A stretch of 64,000 nt of DNA from Nonomuraea thailandensis (GTDB taxonomy: Bacteria > Actinomycetota > Actinomycetes > Streptosporangiales > Streptosporangiaceae): the NCBI RefSeq assembly GCF_024172165.1, contig NZ_JAMZEB010000002.1, positions 6,035,501 to 6,099,500 on the forward strand, read 5' to 3'. Positions 25,918 through 33,654 of the stretch are shown in pieces (the stretch's first letter is position 1; every line of letters starts with the position of its first letter). A program made the translations under genes and the position numbers. The notes beneath the pieces were generated by a model. The model was not told where the DNA came from. It made no database searches and was given only the letters and a program-made list of their open reading frames with translations.

Positions 25918-26020
25918 ACGGCAGGCGGCCCTCCCGGAGATCATGAACGGCGGCGGGGCGAGACCGTCCGGGGAGCCATGAACGGCGGCGGGGCGAGACC
26001 GTGCGGGGGTCATGAACGGC
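25911..26020. repeat. tandem repeat carrying the stops of two converging genes
   Basis: Four copies of a unit starting CATGAACGGC(GGCGGGGCGAGACC) begin at 25913, 25942, 25977 and 26011 (spacing 29, 35 and 34 bp). Each includes CATGA; copies 1, 2 and 4 have the palindrome TCATGA. Copy 1 supplies the plus-strand TGA of the phosphopantetheinyl transferase, and copy 4 supplies the minus-strand TGA of the cation efflux gene. Confidence 0.85.
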
Positions 26021-26942
26021 GGAGCGTCGGGGTCGGGTCGAGGAAGACCTGCCTGACCCCGGGGATCCGCTCCCGCAGCCGCCGGTCCACCTCCTCGCAC
26101 GCGAGCTCCACCCCCGCCGCGCCGGCCTCGTCCCTGAAGTCGATCTTCGCCGCGACCAGCACCTCACCGGGGCCGATCATCATGGTCAGCAGCTCGACCA
26201 CGTCCTCCACCTCGGGCTGGGCCAGCAGCACCGCCCGGATGCCGGTCTCGACCCCCTGCGGCGCGGCCTGGCCGATGAGCAGCGACAGGTTCGACCGGAT
26301 CAGGATGAGCGCGATGACCACCAGGAGCAGCCCGATCGCGACCGACGCGGCGCCGTCCCAGAGCGCGGAGCCGGTGAGCTGCGAGCCGAGCAGCCCCGCA
26401 CCGGCGATGAGCAGCCCGGCCAGCGCGGCGGCGTCCTCGAACAGCACGGCCTTCAGCGCGGTGTCGGAGGTGAGCCGCACCAGCCGCACGGGTGTCACGT
26501 CGTAGCGGCGCGCCTGGCCCCGCAACTGCCTGTACGCCTTGGCGAACGAGACGGCCTCGATGACGAACGAGACGGCCAGCACGACGTAGGACGGCGTCAG
26601 GTCGGACAGCTCCTCGCCGTGGCTGATCTCGTGCAGCCCGTGCGTGACGGAGAACCCGGCCCCGCCCACCAGGGTCGCGACCGCCGCCATCATGGCCCAG
26701 AAGAACCCGGCCTTGCCGTGCCCGAACGGGTGCCGCCGGTCGGCCGGCCTGCCCGAGCGGCGCACCGCCACCAGCAGCAGGAGCTCGGTGACGGTGTCGG
26801 CCGCCGAGTGCGCCGCCTCGGAGAGCATGGCCGCCGAGCCGCCGATCAGCCCGGCGACGAGCTTGGCCAGCGCGATGGTGAGGTTCGCGGCGCCGGCGAC
26901 GAGCACGGTGCCCAAGCTCTCCCCCGGCTTGCCCTCTCCCAT
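26010..26942 (-). CDS. cation diffusion facilitator transporter
   Basis: This 310-residue proton-coupled metal exporter of the CDF family has six TM helices, a cytoplasmic His-containing loop (RRHPFGHGKAGFFW, about 69-83) and a C-terminal dimerisation domain. The TM2 metal site is canonical HxxxD (His45, Asp49). In TM5 the expected HxxxD is replaced by FEDAAA (about 168-173), as in the ZnT9/SLC30A9-like subgroup, so metal choice may differ from ordinary Zn exporters. It is divergent from a MarR regulator with 33 bp between the starts. Confidence 0.88.
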   Translation of the reverse strand: MGEGKPGESLGTVLVAGAANLTIALAKLVAGLIGGSAAMLSEAAHSAADTVTELLLLVAVRRSGRPADRRHPFGHGKAGFFWAMMAAVATLVGGAGFSVTHGLHEISHGEELSDLTPSYVVLAVSFVIEAVSFAKAYRQLRGQARRYDVTPVRLVRLTSDTALKAVLFEDAAALAGLLIAGAGLLGSQLTGSALWDGAASVAIGLLLVVIALILIRSNLSLLIGQAAPQGVETGIRAVLLAQPEVEDVVELLTMMIGPGEVLVAAKIDFRDEAGAAGVELACEEVDRRLRERIPGVRQVFLDPTPTLRRS

Positions 26943-26975
26943 GGCGCTCCACTGTACGTGCGATAGATTGAGATC

Positions 26976-27434
26976 ATGAGCGCGCCTCGCTGGCTTTCAC
27001 CCGCCGAACAGCGTGCCTGGCGTACGCACCTGGCGCTGCACAAGCTCCTCATGCACCGGCTCGACCGCGAGCTGCAGGAGCACTCGCTCTCGTTGAACGA
27101 CTACGAGATCCTCGTCAACCTCTCCGAGAGCCCGGGCAGGCGCATGCGGATGAGCGACCTGGCCGACGCGACGATCCAGTCGCGCAGCCGGTTGTCGCAC
27201 CAGATCTCCCGCATGGAGGCCAAGGGCCTGGTCGTCAGGGAGGACTGCCGTGACGACCGGAGGGGCACGTTCGCGGTGCTGACCGACGAGGGGTGGGACA
27301 CCATCCAGCGGGTGGCCCCGTTCCACGTGGCGAGCGTCCGCGAGCACTTCGTCGACCGGCTCACCGACGACCAGCTCGACGCGATCGAGGAGGCGTACGC
27401 GCCTCTGGTGGAGCAGCTGAAGAAGCTGCGCTGA
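26976..27434 (+). CDS. MarR family transcriptional regulator
   Basis: This 152-residue winged-helix regulator has the MarR layout of dimerising end helices, a recognition helix region (MSDLADATIQSRSRLSHQISRMEAKGLV, about 58-85) and the beta-wing DDRRGTFAVLTDEG. It is divergent from a cation exporter and upstream of a lipoprotein/MFS pair, so it may control either side. MarR repressors usually respond to small aromatic or lipophilic compounds. Confidence 0.9.
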   Translation: MSAPRWLSPAEQRAWRTHLALHKLLMHRLDRELQEHSLSLNDYEILVNLSESPGRRMRMSDLADATIQSRSRLSHQISRMEAKGLVVREDCRDDRRGTFAVLTDEGWDTIQRVAPFHVASVREHFVDRLTDDQLDAIEEAYAPLVEQLKKLR

Positions 27435-27493
27435 CACCCAACCGATACCGGCGACGGCGCACGGCCTCCGCCGGTGGTCGATACGATCCGGTC

Positions 27494-28144
27494 ATGCTCA
27501 GAAGACTCCTCGTCGTGGCCGCGCTCGCGCTGGCGGCGGCGTGCTCATCGGGCGGCGGCGGGGCCGAGCTGCCCGCCGGGCCCGAGTTGATGAAGAAGGC
27601 CTCGGAGTCCATGAAGGCCGTCAAGTCGGCCGGCTTCTCGATCGCGACCGAGGGCAAGCCGCAGGTGCCGGTCAAGAAGGCCGACGGCCGGCTCACGGCC
27701 GAGGGCGACGCCGACGGCACGCTCACGCTCGACATCCTGGGCACCCTGCAGGAGGTCTCCTTCGCCCTGGTCGGGGAGACGGTGCACTTCAAGGGGCCGA
27801 CGGGCGGCTTCCAGAAGATGACGCGGGCGCAGCTCGCGCAGTTCTACGACCCGTCGGTGATCCTGGAGCCCACCAAGGGCATCGCGCAGCTCCTGGCCTC
27901 GGCCACCGAGCCCAAGGTGGAGGGCGTCGAGGACGGCTCCTACCGGGTCGCCACCACCTTCCCCGCGAACGTCGTCGCGCCGATCGTGCCGGGCGTCACT
28001 CAGGGCGTGAACGGCAGGGTCTGGATCGACCAGGCCAGCAGCAGGCTCACCAAGGCGAGCCTGCCGTTGCAGGGCGGTACGGTCACGGTGTCGTTCAGCG
28101 ACTACGACGCCCCCGTGACGATCACGCCGCCCGCCGCCGGGTGA
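27494..28144 (+). CDS. LppX/LprAFG-type lipoprotein
   Basis: This 216-residue lipoprotein has lipobox LAAAC (Cys17) followed by a Gly/Ser spacer and a domain matching the LppX_LprAFG family. That family is a half beta-barrel with a lipid-binding pocket; recognisable parts are ASESMKAVKSAGFSI and VNGRVWIDQASSRLTKASL. In mycobacteria the relative LprG moves triacylated lipids out of the membrane and is encoded directly before the MFS transporter Rv1410c (P55). Here an MFS gene also follows after 10 bp, which supports the same joint role. Confidence 0.88.
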   Translation: MLRRLLVVAALALAAACSSGGGGAELPAGPELMKKASESMKAVKSAGFSIATEGKPQVPVKKADGRLTAEGDADGTLTLDILGTLQEVSFALVGETVHFKGPTGGFQKMTRAQLAQFYDPSVILEPTKGIAQLLASATEPKVEGVEDGSYRVATTFPANVVAPIVPGVTQGVNGRVWIDQASSRLTKASLPLQGGTVTVSFSDYDAPVTITPPAAG

Positions 28145-28154
28145 GGCCGGCCGG

Positions 28155-29873
28155 ATGAGGCGCGCCCGCCGGGTGGTGCTCGGCACAGGCGGCGCGGTGG
28201 TGCTGCTGGCGGCGCTGGACGCGTACGTGGTGGTGACGGTCCTCATCGACATCGCCGAGGACGTCGGCATCCCGCTCAACCACCTGGAGCGGGCCACGCC
28301 GATCGTGACGGGCTTCCTGCTCGGGTACGTCGCCGCGATGCCGCTGCTCGGCCAGCTCTCCGACCGGTACGGCCGCCGCCCCCTGATCCACGCCTGCCTG
28401 GCGGCCTTCGCCCTCGGCTCGGTGCTGACGGCGCTGGCGGCCGGGGAGGTCATGGTGGTGGCCGGGCGTGCCGTGCAGGGGGTGGCGGGAGGCGCGCTGC
28501 TGCCCATCACGATGGCGCTCATCGGGGACCTGTGGGAGGAGCGGGAGCGGCCGATCGCCCTGGGCGCGGTGGGGGCGGCGCAGGAGCTGGGCAGCGCGCT
28601 CGGGCCCCTGTACGGCGGGCTGCTGGCCGGGATTCCCGGCGCCGTGGTCGCGGGGGTCGAGCTGGGCGGCTGGCACGCGATCTTCTGGATCAACGTCCCG
28701 CTCGCCGCCCTGGCCGCCCTGGCCATCCACTTCACCGTCCCGCCCGGCACCCCGTCCACCCGCCCGTCCACCCGCCCGTCCACCCGCCCGTCCGCCCGCG
28801 AGGACGCCACGTCCCTCGACGCGGATCCCGCGGCGGCGGGCACACCGGGCGCGCCCGCGACCCCACCGGCGGCGGCGGGCACACCGGGCGTGCCCGCGAC
28901 CGCACCGGCGACGGCGGGCACACCGGGCGTGCCCGCGACCGCACCGGCGACGGTGGCGGGCCGGGCGGTGACCGGGCGGGTGGACGGGCGGGTGGACGGG
29001 CGGATGGACGTGGTCGGCGGGGCGTTGCTCGCGCTGGCGCTGGGCCTGCTGGTCGTGGGCCTGTACAACCCCGACCCCGCCACCGCCGTCCTCCCGCCGT
29101 GGGGCCCGCCGGTGATCGCGGCCGGGGTGCTGGTGGCCGTGGCCTTCGTCTGGTGGGAGATCCGCTCCCCCGTACGCCTGCTCGACCTCACCACCACCCG
29201 CAAGGGCCCGCTGCTGGCCACTCTGGGCGTCAGCTTCCTGGCCGGGGCCGCGCTCCTGGTGACCATGGTGTTCGTGCAGCTCGCCGCCCAGACCCTGCTC
29301 GGCAAGGAGGCGCTGGCGGCGTCGCTGGTCCTGGCCAGGTTCCTGGCGGCACTGACCGTCGCGGCCCTGCTGGGCGGGCTCCTGGCGCGCAGGCTGGGCG
29401 ACCGGGTCGTGGCGGTGGCGGGCATGGCGCTGGCGGCCGGAGGTTACTGGCTGATGAGCCGCTGGCCGCTCGACCTGGCCGGGTCGGGCCTGGTGATGGA
29501 CCGCGACCTGGTGGTCGCCGGCCTGGGCCTGGGCCTGGTGATCGCGCCGGTGTCGTCGGCGGTGCTGCGGGTGAGCACGGCGGCGCAGCACGGGGTGGCG
29601 TCGGCGGCGGTCGTGGTGGCCAGGATGATGGGCATGCTGATCGGCATCGCGGCCGTGTCGGCGTGGGGGTTCTACCGCTTCCAGTCGCTGACGGCCCGGT
29701 TGGACACGCCGCTGCCGTTCGGCGTGGATCCGGAGACGTACCAGCGGCGGCTGGCCGACTACACCGCCGCGGTGCAGGCGGCCCTGCACACCGAGTACAC
29801 CGAGATGTTCCTGGTGACGGCGTTCATCTGCGCGGCGGGTGCGGCGGTCGCCGTCCTCATGCCGCGCCGCTGA
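28155..29873 (+). CDS. MFS transporter, P55/Rv1410c-like (14 TM)
   Basis: This 572-residue DHA2-type facilitator has motif A GQLSDRYGRRP, motif C-like GAAQELGSALGPLYGGLL, and about 14 TM helices. It follows an LprG-like lipoprotein gene, matching the mycobacterial lprG-Rv1410c lipid/drug export pair. The length exceeds Rv1410c (about 520) because of an insert of about 90 residues (roughly 195-285) made of RPST and PGVPATAPATAGT repeats and bounded by an inverted DNA repeat. The insert falls in a loop after TM6 and leaves the reading frame open. Confidence 0.88.
   Translation: MRRARRVVLGTGGAVVLLAALDAYVVVTVLIDIAEDVGIPLNHLERATPIVTGFLLGYVAAMPLLGQLSDRYGRRPLIHACLAAFALGSVLTALAAGEVMVVAGRAVQGVAGGALLPITMALIGDLWEERERPIALGAVGAAQELGSALGPLYGGLLAGIPGAVVAGVELGGWHAIFWINVPLAALAALAIHFTVPPGTPSTRPSTRPSTRPSAREDATSLDADPAAAGTPGAPATPPAAAGTPGVPATAPATAGTPGVPATAPATVAGRAVTGRVDGRVDGRMDVVGGALLALALGLLVVGLYNPDPATAVLPPWGPPVIAAGVLVAVAFVWWEIRSPVRLLDLTTTRKGPLLATLGVSFLAGAALLVTMVFVQLAAQTLLGKEALAASLVLARFLAALTVAALLGGLLARRLGDRVVAVAGMALAAGGYWLMSRWPLDLAGSGLVMDRDLVVAGLGLGLVIAPVSSAVLRVSTAAQHGVASAAVVVARMMGMLIGIAAVSAWGFYRFQSLTARLDTPLPFGVDPETYQRRLADYTAAVQAALHTEYTEMFLVTAFICAAGAAVAVLMPRR
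28753..29010. repeat. inverted repeat with internal tandem repeats inside the MFS gene
   Basis: The left arm (about 28753-28798) is a run of CCCGTCCACCCG units; the right arm (about 28963-29010) is its reverse complement, CGGGTGGACGGG units, with only a few mismatches over about 45 bp. Between them lie three copies of a roughly 39-bp unit (GGGCACACCGGGCGTGCCCG...) coding for AGTPGVPATAPAT. All of it is translated in frame. Confidence 0.8.
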
Positions 29874-29919
29874 ACCTGTGCGGAGCGGGCCCGCCTGAAC
29901 CGTGCGGAGCGGGCCCGCC
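29871..29919 (+). repeat. 24/25-bp tandem duplication at the MFS stop
   Basis: The sequence TGAACC(T)GTGCGGAGCGGG, starting at the stop codon of the MFS gene, occurs twice in a row (29871-29895 and 29896-29919), the first copy one base longer. Confidence 0.8.
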
Positions 29920-29940
29920 CCGCGCAGGAGCGGGGCGGGC
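29913..29940. terminator. terminator between convergent MFS and AspRS genes
   Basis: A perfect 11-bp stem GCCCGCCCCGC / GCGGGGCGGGC with a 6-base loop lies 10 bases before the AspRS stop and 40 bases after the MFS stop. It is suitable for both directions. Confidence 0.8.
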
Positions 29941-29950
29941 ACGCTTCAGG

Positions 29951-31213
29951 TCACGGCGAGAGCCGGTGCAGGTCGCGCGGGAACGCGGTGGCCCAGCGGA
30001 CGTTGGCCGCGCCGGTCAGCCGCGCCGTCCACCGCTCCAGCCCCAGCGCGAACCCGCCGTGCGGCGGCATCCCGTACCGGAAGGCCTGCAGATACCCTTC
30101 GTACGCCTGCGTCCCCTCACCCCGCTCGGCCAGCGCCCGCACGTAGTCGTCGTACCGGTGCAGCCGCTGCCCGCCGGTGACCAGCTCCATCCCGCGGAAG
30201 AGCAGGTCGAACCCGTTGGAGTACGCGGGCCGTTCGGGGTCGGGATGGGTGTAGAACGGCCGCTTGGCCATCGGGTACCCGGTGACGAACAGGAAGGCGG
30301 ACCCGTGCTCCCGCTCCGCCCACTCCGACAGCCACCGCTCCTGCGCGGGCGCCAGGTCGGGCTCGCCGGAGGAGGTCAGCCGCTGCGCCTCGGTGAAGTG
30401 CACGGCGGGGATCTCGGCGGGCACCGCGGGCAGGGTGAGGCCCAGCAGGTCGAGTGCGGCGGCGGCGCGCAGGCGTACCGACTCCGTCATGCCCGCCACC
30501 ACCTCCCGCAGCACGGCCATCACGTCCCGGTGGTCGCGGACGAAGCCCAGCTCGGCGTCCAGGCTGGTGTACTGGGCCAGGTGCCGTACGGTGTCGTGCG
30601 GCTCGGCGCGGAAGACGGGCCCCACCTCGTAGACCCGCTCGAACACCCCGACCATCGCCTGCTTGTAGAACTGGGGCGACTGGGCGAGGTAGGCGGGCCG
30701 CCCGAAGTAGTCGATGCCGAAGACGTTCGCGCCGGACTCGGTGGCCGAGCCGACGATCTTGGGTGTGTGGATCTCGGTGAAGCCGAGCCGGTCGAGCGTC
30801 TCGCGGAAGCCGGCCACGCCGGCGGCCGAGATCTCCAGCCCGGCCCGCAGCAGCGGGTGCCGCAACGCGACCGGCGCGTGGTCGAGCACGGTCGGCAGCG
30901 CCGCCCCGACGGCGGGCCTGTAGAGGTCGAACGGCGGCGCCGCGCACGGCCGCGCGAGCACGTCCACCTCGGGCGCGACCAGCTCGTAGCCGCCCGGCGC
31001 CTGCTCGCCGGCGACGACGGTGCCGGTGACCCGGACGACGCTCTCCTCGGGCGGCAGGTCGCCGGTGGCGACCACCTGCGCCAGGCCGGTACGGTCCCGG
31101 ACGACGAGGAAGGACACGGACTTGAGTTGCCGGCGGCGATGGACCCAACCGGCGATCGTCACTCGTTGGCCGGCGTGCTCAGCGAGCTCCGCCGACATGA
31201 CACGAGAGATCAT
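29951..31213 (-). CDS. archaeal-type aspartyl-tRNA synthetase (predicted non-discriminating)
   Basis: This 420-residue class IIb synthetase has an N-terminal OB-fold anticodon domain (1-100) followed directly by the catalytic domain with motif 2 (VFRAEPHDTVRHLAQYTSLDAE) and motif 3 (GGFALGLERWTARLTG). It lacks the GAD insertion and the roughly 590-residue length of bacterial AspRS, so it is the archaeal/eukaryal type. His25 in GWVHRR and Pro73 in QAPGGYE occupy the positions that, as I recall from archaeal AspRS work, mark enzymes charging both tRNAAsp and tRNAAsn. ATG 31213 has AGGAG five bases upstream. A T-box leader precedes it. Confidence 0.88.
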   Translation of the reverse strand: MISRVMSAELAEHAGQRVTIAGWVHRRRQLKSVSFLVVRDRTGLAQVVATGDLPPEESVVRVTGTVVAGEQAPGGYELVAPEVDVLARPCAAPPFDLYRPAVGAALPTVLDHAPVALRHPLLRAGLEISAAGVAGFRETLDRLGFTEIHTPKIVGSATESGANVFGIDYFGRPAYLAQSPQFYKQAMVGVFERVYEVGPVFRAEPHDTVRHLAQYTSLDAELGFVRDHRDVMAVLREVVAGMTESVRLRAAAALDLLGLTLPAVPAEIPAVHFTEAQRLTSSGEPDLAPAQERWLSEWAEREHGSAFLFVTGYPMAKRPFYTHPDPERPAYSNGFDLLFRGMELVTGGQRLHRYDDYVRALAERGEGTQAYEGYLQAFRYGMPPHGGFALGLERWTARLTGAANVRWATAFPRDLHRLSP

Positions 31214-31460
31214 CACAGCTCCTGTCAAGGAAGTGCATGACCCCTTGGGAGTGCGGGAGAGAAGGGAGCTCTCGGTGCCACCGCACTTTCGCCGCCCCGC
31301 GACGGGGACGGCCTCGGCGACCCTGTGACGGGGGTCAGGCCGGCGGGGCATTTCCTCCCCGCACTCGGGAGTGTCTTCACCGGCGGGGCACGGCGCCGCC
31401 TTCGCAGCTACCGGCGGCTCTCTCGGCCCGTGCGGGCCCGCTGGCTACTCGTCTCCGTCA
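31214..31460 (-). promoter_or_regulatory. T-box riboswitch leader (predicted tRNA-Asp sensing, translational)
   Basis: On the minus strand, GUGCGG (31286-31281), the 7-base bulge UGGCACC (31280-31274), GAGAG/CUCUC (31273-31269 with 31261-31257) and CCGCAC (31256-31251) form the classic T-box antiterminator fold. UGGC would pair with a tRNA 3' end having discriminator G. Stem I pairs GACGG (31459-31455) with CCGUC (31331-31327) and GCCAGCGGG (31445-31437) with CCCGCCGGC (31347-31339). These enclose a loop with AGUA (31449-31446) opposite CUGACCC, which holds the Asp codon GAC (31336-31334). AGCUCC (31270-31265) complements GGAGCU at the Shine-Dalgarno (31222-31217), suggesting translational control. 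Confidence 0.85.
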
Positions 31461-31509
31461 ACGTGTTGCCGCCGATCCTACGATCAACGCGGGACCGGCG
31501 GCAAAACGA

Positions 31510-32904
31510 TTACTTGTCCTTCTTGGGGCGCTTCTCGCGGATCTTCATCGTCACCTCGATCGGCGACCCGGCGAAGCCGAACTCCTCGCGGATGCGCCGC
31601 TCGATGAAGCGCCGGTAGGTGTCCTCCAGCCACCCGGAGGTGAACAGCACGAACTTGGGCGGCTCGACGGACGCCTGCGTGGCGAAGAGGATCTTCGGCT
31701 GCTTGCCGCCCCGCACCGGCGGCGGGGTCTGCTGCACCAGCTCGGTCAGGAACGCGTTGAGCCGGGACGTCGGCACCCGCGTGGACCAGGAGTCGAGCGC
31801 CTTCTCCAGGGCGGGCACGAGCCGGTCGACGTGCCTGCCGGTCTTGGCGGAGATGTTGACCCGCAGCGCCCACGGGGTGCGGACGAGCTGCCGGTCGATC
31901 TCCTTCTCCAGGTAGTAGCGCCGGTCCTCGTCGACCAGGTCCCACTTGTTGAAGGCCACCACCATGGCCCGGCCGGACTCGATGACCAGGCCGATGATGC
32001 GCAGGTCCTGCTCGGTGAGCGGCTCGCTGGCGTCGATCAGCACGATCGCCACCTCGGTGCGCTCCAGCGCCGCGCGGGTGCGCATGGCGGCGTAGAAGTC
32101 GGCGCCCTGCAGCTCGCGGTCGCGCCGCCGGATGCCGGCGGTGTCGACGAAGCGCCAGGTGCGCCCGCCGAGCTCGATCAGCTCGTCCACGGGGTCGCGG
32201 GTGGTGCCCGCCATGGGGTCCACCAGCACCCGCTCCTCCCCGGCCAGCTTGTTGAGCAGGGAGGACTTGCCGACGTTGGGCTTGCCGAGCAGCGCGACGC
32301 GGGCGGGCCCGCGCTCGGTGCCGAACGTGACCGCGGGCGTCTCGGGCAGCGCGTCGAGCATCACGTCGAGCAGGTCGCCGCTGGATCGGCCGTGCAGGGC
32401 CGAGACAGGGTACGGCTCGCCGAGCCCGAGGGACCACAGCGCGGCGGCCTCCAGCTCGAGCTGCTGGTTGTCGACCTTGTTGGCGGCCAGGATGACCGGT
32501 TTGCCGGACTGCCGCAGCACGGAGCCCACGATCTCGTCGGCGTCGGTGGCGCCCACGGTGGCGTCCACGACGAACACGATCACGTCGGCCAGCTCGACCG
32601 CGACCTGGGCCTGCTCGGCGATGCGCAGGTTCATGCCCGTGGCGTCAGGGTCCCAGCCGCCGGTGTCGACCACGGTGAAGCGGCGGCCCCGCCAGTTGGC
32701 GTCGTAGGTGACGCGGTCGCGGGTGACGCCCGGCACGTCCTCGACGACTGCCTCGCGGCGGCCGATGATGCGGTTGACCAGCGTGGACTTGCCGACGTTC
32801 GGCCGTCCGACGATGGCGACGACCGGCAGCGGCGCACTGTGGTGCTCCTGCTCGTCGATCTCCAGCTCGTCGAGGTCAGCCTCGACCCAATCCCCCGTTG
32901 ACAC
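31510..32904 (-). CDS. der: ribosome assembly GTPase Der (EngA)
   Basis: This 464-residue protein has two tandem GTPase domains (P-loops GRPNVGKS near residue 33 and GKPNVGKS near 210; NKVD and NKWD specificity motifs) and a C-terminal KH-like domain, the unique layout of Der. It acts in 50S subunit maturation. The acidic N-terminal extension of about 27 residues is usual in actinobacteria. It starts at GTG, 39 bp downstream of cmk on the same strand, the conserved cmk-der arrangement. Confidence 0.96.
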   Translation of the reverse strand: MSTGDWVEADLDELEIDEQEHHSAPLPVVAIVGRPNVGKSTLVNRIIGRREAVVEDVPGVTRDRVTYDANWRGRRFTVVDTGGWDPDATGMNLRIAEQAQVAVELADVIVFVVDATVGATDADEIVGSVLRQSGKPVILAANKVDNQQLELEAAALWSLGLGEPYPVSALHGRSSGDLLDVMLDALPETPAVTFGTERGPARVALLGKPNVGKSSLLNKLAGEERVLVDPMAGTTRDPVDELIELGGRTWRFVDTAGIRRRDRELQGADFYAAMRTRAALERTEVAIVLIDASEPLTEQDLRIIGLVIESGRAMVVAFNKWDLVDEDRRYYLEKEIDRQLVRTPWALRVNISAKTGRHVDRLVPALEKALDSWSTRVPTSRLNAFLTELVQQTPPPVRGGKQPKILFATQASVEPPKFVLFTSGWLEDTYRRFIERRIREEFGFAGSPIEVTMKIREKRPKKDK

Positions 32905-32943
32905 GATTCTTCGTCCTTACAGTGAGTACCGCACCTGAACGGT

Positions 32944-33600
32944 TCAGGTGCGCTCCTTGACCAGTCTCAGCACCTCCGCGACGACCTCATCCAGGGTCAG
33001 CGCGGTGGTGTCGAGCTCGATGGCGCCAGCCGCCATCGAGAGCGGGTCCGTCTTACGTGTTGAGTCCAGGGTGTCACGCCTGGCCATGGCCTCCTGCTGC
33101 GCCTCCACGGTGGAGCCGGCCACCTCGGCGCTGCGCCTGCGGGCGCGGGCCTGCGCACTGGCCGTCAGGTAGATCTTGACGGCGGCCCGGGGCCAGACGA
33201 CCGAGCCGATGTCGCGGCCCTCGACCACGATGTCACCGGCGCCGATGATCTCCCGCTGCAGCGCGACGAGCCGCGCGCGCACCTCGGGCACGGCGGCGAC
33301 GGCCGAGACCGCTCCGGTGACCTCGGCCCGCCGGATCGGCTCCGCCACGTCCACGCCGTCGACGTGGATGGCGGGGCCGTCGGGGTCGGTGCCGGAGACG
33401 ATCGCGGGCTCGCCGCAGCGGGCCGCGACGGCGGCGGGGTCGGCCAGGTCGACGCCCTGCTGGAGCATCCACCAGGTCATCGCGCGGTACATCGCCCCGG
33501 TGTCGAGGTAACGCAGGCCAAGCGCGCGGGCGGCTCCGCGCGACACGCTCGACTTACCCGACCCCGAAGGGCCGTCCATGGCGACGACCAGACCGGTCAC
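32944..33600 (-). CDS. cmk: cytidylate kinase
   Basis: This 218-residue (d)CMP kinase has P-loop GPSGSGKSS near the start, YLDTGAMYRA for the nucleoside site, and the LID region ARRRSAE with RRDTLDSTRKTDPL, typical of bacterial Cmk. It supplies CDP for nucleic acid and lipid synthesis. GTG 33600 was chosen because GGGAG lies upstream at good spacing; a longer TTG start is possible. It precedes der. Confidence 0.95.
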   Translation of the reverse strand: MTGLVVAMDGPSGSGKSSVSRGAARALGLRYLDTGAMYRAMTWWMLQQGVDLADPAAVAARCGEPAIVSGTDPDGPAIHVDGVDVAEPIRRAEVTGAVSAVAAVPEVRARLVALQREIIGAGDIVVEGRDIGSVVWPRAAVKIYLTASAQARARRRSAEVAGSTVEAQQEAMARRDTLDSTRKTDPLSMAAGAIELDTTALTLDEVVAEVLRLVKERT

Positions 33601-33654
33601 GGCCTCTCCCTCTTCACGTGTTAGGTCCAACCTGAAGAGGCTACCGCCTCCGCG

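Noticed and set aside
28840..28960. Repeats in the MFS gene considered as evidence of a frameshifted or chimeric pseudogene.
   Set aside because: The frame continues through into proper TM helices on both sides, so the gene appears intact.
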